DNA of 64,000 bases from Kitasatospora sp052076145 (GTDB lineage: Bacteria > Actinomycetota > Actinomycetes > Streptomycetales > Streptomycetaceae), in assembly GCF_052076145.1 (NCBI RefSeq), contig NZ_CP197246.1:2790001-2854000 (forward strand). Reading direction: 5' to 3'. Positions 16,927 to 28,032 of the stretch are shown in pieces. Under the pieces are notes generated by a model. That model made no database searches. It was not told the origin of the DNA and worked only from the letters and a program-made list of their open reading frames with translations. Each line of letters opens with the position of its first letter. The stretch's first letter is position 1. The position numbers and the translations under genes are program-made.

Positions 16927-16956
16927 ACCATAGGCAGATCAACTGACAGATCACAA
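16927..16956 (-). promoter_or_regulatory. Putative rpfA promoter
   Basis: TTGTGA and TATGGT separated by 18 bases lie just upstream of the riboswitch, giving a predicted start near 16920. The remaining bases up to 17077 are AT-richer than average and hold no gene. Confidence 0.5.
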
Positions 16957-17077
16957 GCTCATATCGCCGACATCACACGGGAATTACGGACCGTCATTGA
17001 TTGTCCACAAACCGTGGAGGTATGTCCGGATTGATGCGTATTCAGACCGCTGCCAGGGCCGTTGATGCGACGCGCCG

Positions 17078-18328
17078 TCATTCGGCGGTGAACGACACCG
17101 GCAACTCCCGCAGCCCCCGCATGATCAGGCCACCACGCCAGCGCAGATCGTCCGGATCGGCGGCCAGTTGAAGATCCGGCAGCCGGGTGAGCAGTGCACT
17201 CAGCGCCGCCTGCCCCTCCAACCGGGCCAGCGGGGCGCCGATGCAGTAGTGGATGCCGTGGCCGAAACCCAGGTGCGGGTTGTCCTTGCGCGCCAGGTCG
17301 AGGACGTTCTCGTCGGCGAACCTCGCCGGGTCGCGGTCCGCCGCCGCGAGCACCACCAGCACCGGGTCACCGGCCGGGATGTCGACCCCGCCGATGGTCA
17401 GCGGCCGGGTCGCGTACCGCCAGGTGGCGAGCTCCACCGGGCCGTCGTAGCGCAGCAGTTCCTCGACGGCGGTGGCCAGCAGCTCCGTCTCGCCGCGCCG
17501 CAGCGAATCCTGGAGCAGCGCCCGCTGCTCGGGGTGCCCGAGCAGCGCGTACAGGCCGTTCCCGATCAGGTTCACGGTGGTCTCGAAGCCGGCGAAGAGC
17601 AGGATGAAGGCCATCGCGGCGGCCTCGTTCTCCGTCAGGTGCTCGCCGTGGTCACTGGCCCGGATCAGCCCCGAGATCAGGTCGTCGCCGAGATCGGCGC
17701 GCTTGCGGTGGATCAGCTCCAGCAGGTACGCCCGCATCTTCTTCACCGCCCGCGCGACGCCGCCGCGCGGCCCACCGCTCTGCCCCGGCTTGGCGTGCCG
17801 GATCATCATCCCGGCCCAGTCGCGGAAGTCGTCCTGGTCCTCCTCCGGCACGCCGAGCAGGTCGCAGATCGCGTAGATCGGCAGCGGGAAGGCGAACTCG
17901 TGGATCAGGTCGGCCGAGCCGCGCGCCGCGAAGCCGTCGATCAGCCGGTCGGTGAGCTGCCGCACCCGGGGCTCGAACTCGGCCACCCCGCGCGGGGTGA
18001 ACGCCTTGGAGACGAGCCGCCGCAGCCGGGTGTGGTCCGGCGGGTCGATGTTGAGCAGGTGCGTCATCAGCTCCGCCTGCCGCTCCCCCGGGATGCCGGT
18101 GCGGCCGGTGCTGCGGCTGTGGTGCGCGGGGTTCTTCGAGAGCCGCGCGTCGGCCAGCGCCTGCCGGGCGTCCGCGAACCGGGTCACCAGCCAGGCCTCG
18201 ACCCCGCTCGGCAGCGTGGTGCGGTGCACCGGGGCGTGCTCGCGCAGCCACGCGTACGCGGGGTAGGGGTCGGCGGCGAACTCCCAGGTGAAGAGTTCAG
18301 GCTGGCTGGTTTCGGGCTTGTCCGGCAT
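17078..18328 (-). CDS. Cytochrome P450
   Basis: This is a 416-residue soluble haem monooxygenase of the bacterial type that needs separate ferredoxin and reductase, neither of which is adjacent. The I-helix oxygen-binding AGFETT is at 246-251, the K-helix ExxR is E290-R293, and the haem loop FGHGIHYCIG supplies the thiolate ligand C362. Overall pattern is that of the CYP107-like group common in Streptomyces. The ATG has no Shine-Dalgarno; TACCTT 6 bases upstream suggests a leaderless message. The substrate is unknown and there is no biosynthetic cluster around it. Confidence 0.93.
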   Translation of the reverse strand: MPDKPETSQPELFTWEFAADPYPAYAWLREHAPVHRTTLPSGVEAWLVTRFADARQALADARLSKNPAHHSRSTGRTGIPGERQAELMTHLLNIDPPDHTRLRRLVSKAFTPRGVAEFEPRVRQLTDRLIDGFAARGSADLIHEFAFPLPIYAICDLLGVPEEDQDDFRDWAGMMIRHAKPGQSGGPRGGVARAVKKMRAYLLELIHRKRADLGDDLISGLIRASDHGEHLTENEAAAMAFILLFAGFETTVNLIGNGLYALLGHPEQRALLQDSLRRGETELLATAVEELLRYDGPVELATWRYATRPLTIGGVDIPAGDPVLVVLAAADRDPARFADENVLDLARKDNPHLGFGHGIHYCIGAPLARLEGQAALSALLTRLPDLQLAADPDDLRWRGGLIMRGLRELPVSFTAE

Positions 18329-18485
18329 GTCACGAAGGTATCTGCTGCAAGGAGGAGTGAGCCTGGTCACCTGGCGGGTAATCCCTGTTGCGGGGGGTCG
18401 CGGCGTGCCTACGATCCTCCGATAGCCGTTGGGCGGCCGTGCGGTGCCGGCCCACGGTTTTGTTGCTCTCAGGGAGGAGCTGGCC

Positions 18486-18914
18486 ATGCGCGTAGCCGGG
18501 GCAGTGGTGGTGATCGCGGTACTTCGCGGCGGTTCGGGGGCCGATCTGGCCCGACGGTTCGCCGCCGCCGGTGCCGCCGGCATGCTCATCGCCGACCAGC
18601 ACCCCAGCAGTGCCGAGGACCTCGCCGCCGAGCTCGACCGGCCGGGCTGCCCGGTGGTCGGCGTGTGCAGCGACATCCACCAGCCGAGCGACGTCGCCGC
18701 CCTGGTCGACACCGCCGCCAAGCACCTCGGCCCGATCGACCTCTTCTGCGTCACCGGCCCGGACGGCGAGCGGATCGTCTCGCTGGACGAGCTGCCCCGC
18801 CACCTCGACCCGCTCGCCGAACTGCTCGCCGTGGTCGGCGAGGCGATCGGCGAGGTCATCCCGGCCCAGCGTCAGCCCGCCAGCCCCTCAGCCGCCCGCA
18901 CCGCGCTCCGGTAG
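18486..18914 (+). CDS. Half-length SDR-like protein
   Basis: This is a 142-residue protein resembling only the N-terminal half of a short-chain dehydrogenase. The first strand and the GGSGADLARRFAAAGA turn resemble an NAD(P)-binding start. VGVCSDIHQPSDVAALVDTA matches the second adenine-contacting region, and LGPIDLFCVTG stands where NNAG would be. The catalytic Ser and YxxxK half is missing. A strong GGGAGGAG precedes the ATG, so the short form seems to be expressed. It overlaps the convergent mazG gene by 43 bases. It could be a decayed SDR or a small cofactor-binding protein. Confidence 0.6.
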   Translation: MRVAGAVVVIAVLRGGSGADLARRFAAAGAAGMLIADQHPSSAEDLAAELDRPGCPVVGVCSDIHQPSDVAALVDTAAKHLGPIDLFCVTGPDGERIVSLDELPRHLDPLAELLAVVGEAIGEVIPAQRQPASPSAARTALR

Positions 18915-19864
18915 TCGCGCGCGGCCGCCCGCAGCGCCGCGTCCACGTCGACGCCCGCGTCGTGCGCCCGCTGCACCACGGCCAGCAGCAACGCCCCCGC
19001 CGACTCCGCCGTGAGCTCGGCGGGCAGCTCGTACGCCTCGTCCGGCACACCCGCGACCCCGGCCCGGCGCACCCGCGAGACCAGCTTCGCCGCGTACGCC
19101 AGCGCGGGCAGCCCCGCCGGGACGCCGTCCAGCGCCGACTCGCGCTGCTTCTCCGCCGCCTTCAGCTGCTCCCAGTTGGCCTCCACCTGGGCGGCGTCGG
19201 CCGCGTCGACGTCGCCGAACACGTGCGGGTGCCGGTACATCAGCTTCTCTACGATGTCGCCCGCGACGTCGTCGACGGTGAACGGGTCCTCCGGGTGCTC
19301 CTCGGCGATCCGGGAGTGGAACATCACCTGGAGCAGGACGTCGCCGAGCTCCTCGCGGAGCGTCTCCCGGTCGCCCTCCTCGATCGCCTCGACCAGCTCG
19401 TAGGCCTCCTCGACCAGGTACTTCACCAGGCTCTCGTGCGTCTGCTCGGCGTCCCACGGGCAGCCGCCGGGCGAGCGCAGCCGGTCCATCACCGACACCA
19501 GGTCGAGCAGCCGCGAGCCCGGCAGGTCGTACGAGCCCGGCAGCACCTCGATCTCCGGCACCTGCCCGGCCTCCTCGACCGCGATCCGCGCCAGCGCGTC
19601 CGTCAGCCCCGGGTCACCGTCCGGGCTGCCCAGCCAGACCACCGACCCGGCCCCCACCAGCAGCCTGGCCAGCGCGGGCGCACTCCCCCGCTCGACCACC
19701 TCGACCGTCACCCCCGCCTGCCGGACGGCCGCGAGCTGCGGGTGCAGCCCGTCCCCCGCCAGCACCCGGTCGGCGCCCCGCAGCGCCTCCCAGGCCGGCC
19801 ACGAGAGCAGCCCCGGCGCGACGCGGTGGGTGGTGGTCAGCAGAATCAGCTTCGAAGTCTCCAC
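18872..19864 (-). CDS. mazG: Nucleoside triphosphate pyrophosphohydrolase MazG
   Basis: This 330-residue house-cleaning enzyme removes pyrophosphate from abnormal or excess NTPs. Residues 1-115 are a tetrapyrrole-methylase-like N-terminal part. The MazG domain begins at about 122 (DRLRSPGGCPWDAEQTH) with the Mg-binding glutamates E152, E153 and E156 and the EELGD block (171-175). A second, weaker helical repeat follows to the C-terminus, as in full-length MazG. The GTG start has a poor ribosome site. The SurA-like lipoprotein gene lies 39 bases upstream and the pair may be co-transcribed. Confidence 0.9.
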   Translation of the reverse strand: METSKLILLTTTHRVAPGLLSWPAWEALRGADRVLAGDGLHPQLAAVRQAGVTVEVVERGSAPALARLLVGAGSVVWLGSPDGDPGLTDALARIAVEEAGQVPEIEVLPGSYDLPGSRLLDLVSVMDRLRSPGGCPWDAEQTHESLVKYLVEEAYELVEAIEEGDRETLREELGDVLLQVMFHSRIAEEHPEDPFTVDDVAGDIVEKLMYRHPHVFGDVDAADAAQVEANWEQLKAAEKQRESALDGVPAGLPALAYAAKLVSRVRRAGVAGVPDEAYELPAELTAESAGALLLAVVQRAHDAGVDVDAALRAAARDYRSAVRAAEGLAG

Positions 19865-19903
19865 GGTGCGAACCTACCCCGCCCGTGGACCGCCCAGGGC
19901 GTG

Positions 19904-20545
19904 TTAGGCCGCTGCCACCGGCTGCGGCAGCCAGGCGTCGGGGGCGTCGACCAGGGAGATCTGCTGCGGGTTCCACTGGCCGTAGCGGGGGTTGACCTCG
20001 ATGTTCAGTTCGGTGCCGGCGGCGGCCAGTGCGGTTCGGACGGCGGCGTCGCCCTCCGAGCTGCGGGCGTCCTTGCCGGAGGCGCCGGCCAGCTTCTGGA
20101 TGCCGAGCTGCTGCCGGTAGAAGGAGTCGATGTCGGCAGCCGGGACGGCCTGCTTGAGCAGCAGCTCACGGCCGAGCGCGTCCGCACCGCCGACCAGCTT
20201 GGCGTCCGCGTCCCGGGCCTGGGCGATCTCCCCTGCGGTGACCTCCAGTTGGCGGTCGGCCAGCGCCCGGTCGACGACCTGGTCGAGCACCAGCTCGGCG
20301 ACCATCCGCCTGGTCAGCCCGGCGGGCTCGGTCCGGGGGCCGCCGGGCTGGGAGGCGACGGCCGTCCGCAGCTGGGCGACTCGGGTCTCGACGGTGGCGA
20401 TGCTGATCCGCTGGCCGCCGACCACCGCCGCCGAGCCCTGGTGGGCCGCGCCGCCACCGCAGGCGGTGAGGGCGGCGACGGCGAGCAGGACGCCTGCGGC
20501 GGCGCAGCCGCGACGGCGGGCGGTGGCGGAGCTGGTGCGGATCAC
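19904..20545 (-). CDS. SurA N-terminal-like lipoprotein
   Basis: This 213-residue exported lipoprotein has a basic N-terminus, a hydrophobic core and the lipobox LTAC, with the lipidated cysteine near residue 29. The mature part resembles the SurA/PrsA N-terminal chaperone domain (VVGGQRISIATVETRVAQLR ... LTRRMVAELVLDQVVDRAL), without a parvulin-type isomerase domain. It could assist folding of secreted proteins at the outer membrane face. GGGAGG precedes the GTG start. It is located directly before mazG and convergent with nothing. Confidence 0.85.
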   Translation of the reverse strand: MIRTSSATARRRGCAAAGVLLAVAALTACGGGAAHQGSAAVVGGQRISIATVETRVAQLRTAVASQPGGPRTEPAGLTRRMVAELVLDQVVDRALADRQLEVTAGEIAQARDADAKLVGGADALGRELLLKQAVPAADIDSFYRQQLGIQKLAGASGKDARSSEGDAAVRTALAAAGTELNIEVNPRYGQWNPQQISLVDAPDAWLPQPVAAA

Positions 20546-20662
20546 GTGGGGCCTCCCGGGTTGTGGGCCTGATCGGAACAGACAATAGGGAGCAACCGAG
20601 CGCCTTGCCCAGACCTTGACCCGAACGGGTCATCCCAACGCGCCGCTGCCCACCAGCAGTTG

Positions 20663-21220
20663 TCAGCCGGTCGTGTACGGATTACCCGGTACGGGAGAGC
20701 CCGTCCGGGTCGATCGGTGGCCGTTCAGCTGGTCGAGGGACAGCCGGAGGCGACGGACCTCGGGGTGGTGCGGGCCGAGCCGCCGCTCACGGTCGAAGAG
20801 CAGCTGGACGAGCCCCTGCCAGGCGCCTTCGAGATCTCCGGCGGAGGCCGTCAACAGGCCGATCTTCTCCCTGAGTTCGAACACCCGCTCAGGGTCGGTG
20901 TCCAGCCCCGCCGCGAGCCGGGCACCGTACGCGGCGAGCAGCCCGCCGTACTCGGCGAGCGCCTCCCGGCCCTGGCCGAGGTGCTCCAGGCAGGCGGCGA
21001 CGTTGCGGCGCTGGTCGAGCACGGCCGGGTGCTGCGGCCCGAGTTCGGCCTCGGCGGCGGCCGCCAGCAGGCGGTACTCCGGCAGTGCGGCCCGGTACTG
21101 CCGCTCCTGGAGCAGGGTGTGCGCGAAGATGGCCCGAATCGTTCGCACCGGCGGCGCGGCGGAGCCGAGTTCGGCCTCGACAGCGGCTTCGCCCAGCAGG
21201 CCGGCCAGTGGAAGCTGGCG
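20663..21220 (-). pseudogene. TPR-repeat remnant, probably 5'-truncated
   Basis: The reading frame encodes tetratricopeptide-like helices of the kinesin-light-chain style. VRTIRAIFAHTLLQ, YRAALPEYRLLAAAAEAELG, VLDQRRNVAACLEHLGQ and REALAEYGGLLAAYG each show the paired-helix pattern. In Streptomyces such blocks are usually the C-terminal part of a larger regulatory or kinase-like protein. Here the frame reaches the mfd terminator after about 30 codons with no credible start or ribosome site, so the front of the gene seems lost. It might still be translated from a GTG near the first repeat. Confidence 0.5.
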
Positions 21221-21252
21221 TGAACACCTGCCACACCCGTCGCGCGCAGAAC

Positions 21253-21283
21253 GGCGGCCCCGGGCACAGGACCCGAGACCGCC
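21253..21283 (-). terminator. Terminator after mfd
   Basis: GGCGGTCTCGGG pairs with CCCGGGGCCGCC on the minus strand (two G-U pairs, none mismatched), with a 7-base loop. On the plus strand the same positions are A-C mismatches, so the hairpin serves the mfd direction. ACCAACCG-type short repeats lie between it and the mfd stop. Confidence 0.65.
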
Positions 21284-21320
21284 GCTCACACCGACCAACC
21301 AACCGACCAACCGGCGGCTG

Positions 21321-24935
<3,615 letters not shown>

Positions 24936-25748
24936 CGAGTCTCTTCTTCGTCCCGTGGCTGGTGGTGCCCAGACGCCGGCGGACCGGCCGGGCAACGCGA
25001 ACGGCCCGGCACGCAGCGCGTCCGGGGGCCTCCAGACTACGCCGCAGCACCGACACACACGCGGAGAGCGGGCCCGGCCTCGCCGTGCGGCGCCCGTCCG
25101 GTCGCCTCCCGGGCGGCGGGTTTCCGGATGCAGTGCAGATCACACGGAGTGGACATACTCCTGTCACTGCCCGTCCATAGTCGGCGCGCAGGATGGTGTT
25201 CGTGCCCGCCGCACCCAACCGTGGGGGATGGCTGCAGCGGAGCAGGTGTACCCCGATGGGGGTCGGGAGTGCACAACGGCCGGGCGGCCCTGGGTGGGGG
25301 CGCCCGTGCCCATTCGCCGGGGCTCGTGGCGCCCATTCCTGGCGGGCGTCACGAGTGCCGGCGGGCCCTTCGCGGCACCGCTGACCTGGTCCTGTGCCCC
25401 GCACGGGCCGTCACCGAGGAACGAGCGCGCCGGCCGGACTCCGTCAGGTCGCCGTGGTTTTCTCCGGGCAATCCCCGGGCCGCGCGGCAATGCGGGCGGC
25501 GACCGATCGGGCCCGACGGGCGGGGTATTACCTGAGCGCGGGGGATTCCATCGGGATCGGGGAGCGAAATCCCGGATATTACCCGTGCATGCCAACCCCG
25601 CGCATATTCGTACGCCGTCGAACACCGGGGTGACACAGCTCACTCCCCGGTGCCGTCGAACCGGTGGAAGCGCCCGGACGGCCCGGCTAGTGTCCGGTCT
25701 GGCGCGGCGCCAAACCCCACCCACGCCCGCGCGGATTGGAACGTCAGC
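24936..25748. other. 813-base gap without a supported gene
   Basis: Short frames occur on both strands but none combines a ribosome site, typical codon use and a recognisable product. A hairpin with CCGGGG/CCCCGG arms and an inner TGA/TCA pair lies at 25625-25650. A facing GGGATT...AATCCC pair lies near 25547-25575. The 25550-25640 part is locally AT-richer and may include the promoter of the lipoprotein gene. Confidence 0.5.
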
Positions 25749-26609
25749 GTGGATCACCCGGCCCGCCGAGGTCTCCTGACGGCTGCCGTGCTCGCCGCCG
25801 CACTCCCGGCACTCCTCACCGGCTGCGCGCCCGACCACCGGGCCGAGGCGGCCGGGCCGACGCCACCGGCCGTCACCGGCACACCTCAGGCCCCCGAATC
25901 CGGCCCGGCCGCGATGGCCGCGCTCCCGCTCGCCGCGTACCAGACCGCCCCGGAGGCCGCCCGCCGGCTGGCCGAACTGCGTACCTCGCTGGCCGTCTCC
26001 TGCATGCACCGCGCGGGCTTCGCCGCGTTCACCGCCGACCCCCCGGCCGAGGAGAGCGACACCCTCCCCGCCGGAGCCTGGGGCTATCTGGACGCCGGGG
26101 CCGCAGCCACCCAGGGCTTCCACCCGCCCACCCGGCCGTCGGCCGGGGCGAGCCGGACGCCCGACGACAACTCCGACGCGTACGTCACCGCCCGGGTCGA
26201 ATGCGACCGGCGGATGGCCGACGAGTTCAAGCCCGTCGACCAGCCCGGCACCGACCTGGTCAACCGGCTCTTCGCCGAATCCCTCCAGGCCACCGACCGG
26301 GACACCCGCGTCACCACCGCGACCAGGGCCTGGTCCGACTGCATGAGCCGGGCGGGCCGCCCCGCCACCGACCCGGCCACCCTGCTCCGGCGCTACCGCA
26401 GCGCCCCCGCCGCGACCCCGGCCGAACTCGCCGACGCCGGCGCCGACGCCACCTGCACCGCCGGCACCGGCCTGGGCGGCCTCTACTTCGCCGTCCTGGC
26501 CGGCTACCAGCAGCAGCAGATCGACCGGAACACCACCACCCTGAGCGACCACCAACAGGCCCTCAAGGACGACGCCGCCCGCCTGGCCAAACTCCTCGCC
26601 GCCGGGTAG
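25749..26609 (+). CDS. Hypothetical lipoprotein
   Basis: This 286-residue exported protein has a lipobox LLTGC placing the lipid on C26. The mature part holds two CM-x-x-(A/S)GF/G-type helices (SCMHRAGF and DCMSRAGR), further cysteines that could form disulphides, and a helical C-terminus rich in Gln, Asp and Leu. The pattern occurs in many uncharacterised Streptomyces secreted proteins with no known activity. The GTG start is chosen by the signal peptide; its ribosome site is weak. It is convergent with the DivIVA-like gene, with stop codons only 22 bases apart. Confidence 0.78.
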   Translation: MDHPARRGLLTAAVLAAALPALLTGCAPDHRAEAAGPTPPAVTGTPQAPESGPAAMAALPLAAYQTAPEAARRLAELRTSLAVSCMHRAGFAAFTADPPAEESDTLPAGAWGYLDAGAAATQGFHPPTRPSAGASRTPDDNSDAYVTARVECDRRMADEFKPVDQPGTDLVNRLFAESLQATDRDTRVTTATRAWSDCMSRAGRPATDPATLLRRYRSAPAATPAELADAGADATCTAGTGLGGLYFAVLAGYQQQQIDRNTTTLSDHQQALKDDAARLAKLLAAG

Positions 26610-26631
26610 TCGACCGGTAGCTGCCGACGCG

Positions 26632-27867
26632 CTAGCGGCGGCGGCGGACCACCGCGTTCGGGAGGGTGTCGTACGTCGACCCGTCGTCCACGATCACGAT
26701 CTTGGGGATGATCCGGGTCTCGGCCTCCACCACCGGAGCAGCGGGCTCCGGCGGAGCGACCGGCTTCGGCGGGAGCGCCGGGGCTGCGGGCAGCTTCGGC
26801 AGCACGGTGGTCTGCGCCTCCGCCGGGGGCGCCTCGACCGGGGTCTTCGCCGGTGCTTCCGCCGGGGATTCCACCGGTGCTTCCGTCTTCGCCTCCGCCG
26901 GGGCTGCCGAAGGCTCCGGAGCTGCCGGGACTGCCGGGACTGCCTGACCTGCGGGGGCTGCGGGGGCTGCGGGGGCCTCGGCCGGTTCGATCGCGCCGAC
27001 CGCCGCGCCCGTCAGGGCCGCGAGGGTCTGCTTGATGTGGTCCAGGTGCTGCTGCACCTTCTCCTGCCGGGTGGCGAACTCCCGCTGCTCCCGCTCGCTC
27101 GCGGCCCGGACCTTCTCGGCCTCCCGCCGCGCCTGCTCGACCAGCTGGTCGGCCTTGGCCTGGGCGTCGGCGTCGGACTGCTTGATCTGGGCGAGCACCG
27201 TCTCGCGGTGCTGCTCGGCCTCCTTGAGCCTGCGCTCGGCGGTGGCCGCGATCTTCGCGTCCTCGGCGTCGGCCTTGACCTCGGCGGCGGCGAACATCTC
27301 GTCCGCCCGGCGCCGCAGCTCGGCGAGCTTGCCCTCGGCCTGCTCCTCCGCCTCCGCCGCACCGACCCGGGTCTTCGCCGCGTCGGCCGTGGCGGCGTCC
27401 CGCGCCGTCCGGGCGTCGGCGTCCGCCTCGGCCCGGAGCTTCTCGGCCTCGGCCCGCGTCCGCTCGTCCGTCCGCCGCGCGGCCTGGTCGGCCTCGCTGC
27501 GGGTGGTGACGGCGTACTCCTTGCTCTGCGCGTCGAGCTGCTGGCCGGCGTCGTACGCGTCGTCCCGGGCCTGCTCGGCGGCCTGGTCGGCGGCCTCCCG
27601 GACGGCCAGCGACTCGGCCTCGGCGATCGCCATCAGCCGGGCGGCCTGCTCGCTGAGCACGCCGTAGTCCGGCTCGGGTGCGTCGGCGGCGGCCTGCTGG
27701 ACGTCCGCGAGCCGCTTCTCCATCTCGCGAATGCCCGCACCGAGCACGCTCAGTCGCTCCCAGGCGTGGTCACGCTCGGCGGTCAGCGCGGCCAGCGCCT
27801 GGTCGACCTGCTCGGGTGCGTAGCCCCGCCGGGCAGCGGTGAAGCCGGTCTGCGAGACATCGCTCAT
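26632..27867 (-). CDS. DivIVA/Scy-like coiled-coil protein
   Basis: This 411-residue protein begins with a DivIVA-type motif (FTAARRGYAPEQVDQALAAL) and continues as a nearly unbroken Ala/Glu/Arg coiled coil to about residue 275. A Pro/Ala/Glu-rich low-complexity linker and a short conserved tail (TRIIPKIVIVDDGSTYDTLP) follow. Related Streptomyces proteins (Scy, FilP, cellulose-binding-protein-like) organise hyphal tips or the cytoskeleton. The ATG follows GGGGAAGAG. It lies downstream of the SUKH genes on the same strand, separated by about 165 bases, so shared transcription is possible. Confidence 0.78.
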   Translation of the reverse strand: MSDVSQTGFTAARRGYAPEQVDQALAALTAERDHAWERLSVLGAGIREMEKRLADVQQAAADAPEPDYGVLSEQAARLMAIAEAESLAVREAADQAAEQARDDAYDAGQQLDAQSKEYAVTTRSEADQAARRTDERTRAEAEKLRAEADADARTARDAATADAAKTRVGAAEAEEQAEGKLAELRRRADEMFAAAEVKADAEDAKIAATAERRLKEAEQHRETVLAQIKQSDADAQAKADQLVEQARREAEKVRAASEREQREFATRQEKVQQHLDHIKQTLAALTGAAVGAIEPAEAPAAPAAPAGQAVPAVPAAPEPSAAPAEAKTEAPVESPAEAPAKTPVEAPPAEAQTTVLPKLPAAPALPPKPVAPPEPAAPVVEAETRIIPKIVIVDDGSTYDTLPNAVVRRRR

Positions 27868-28032
27868 GGGCTCTTCCCCTCGTCGGACGTGTCGGAGATG
27901 GGCACGGGTCATCCCATCCTCTTGACCTATTTTGCGCAGATCAGCCCGAAAGCCCAAGCAAGGCACCGCCGCCGGGCAGCACAAATCCACCCTCCGGCAC
28001 CACCAACAGGCCGGGGGACGCGTGGCCCTGAG

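Noticed and set aside
25193..25636. Short frames on both strands upstream of the lipoprotein gene
   Set aside because: None has a ribosome site, a recognisable product or consistent codon pattern.
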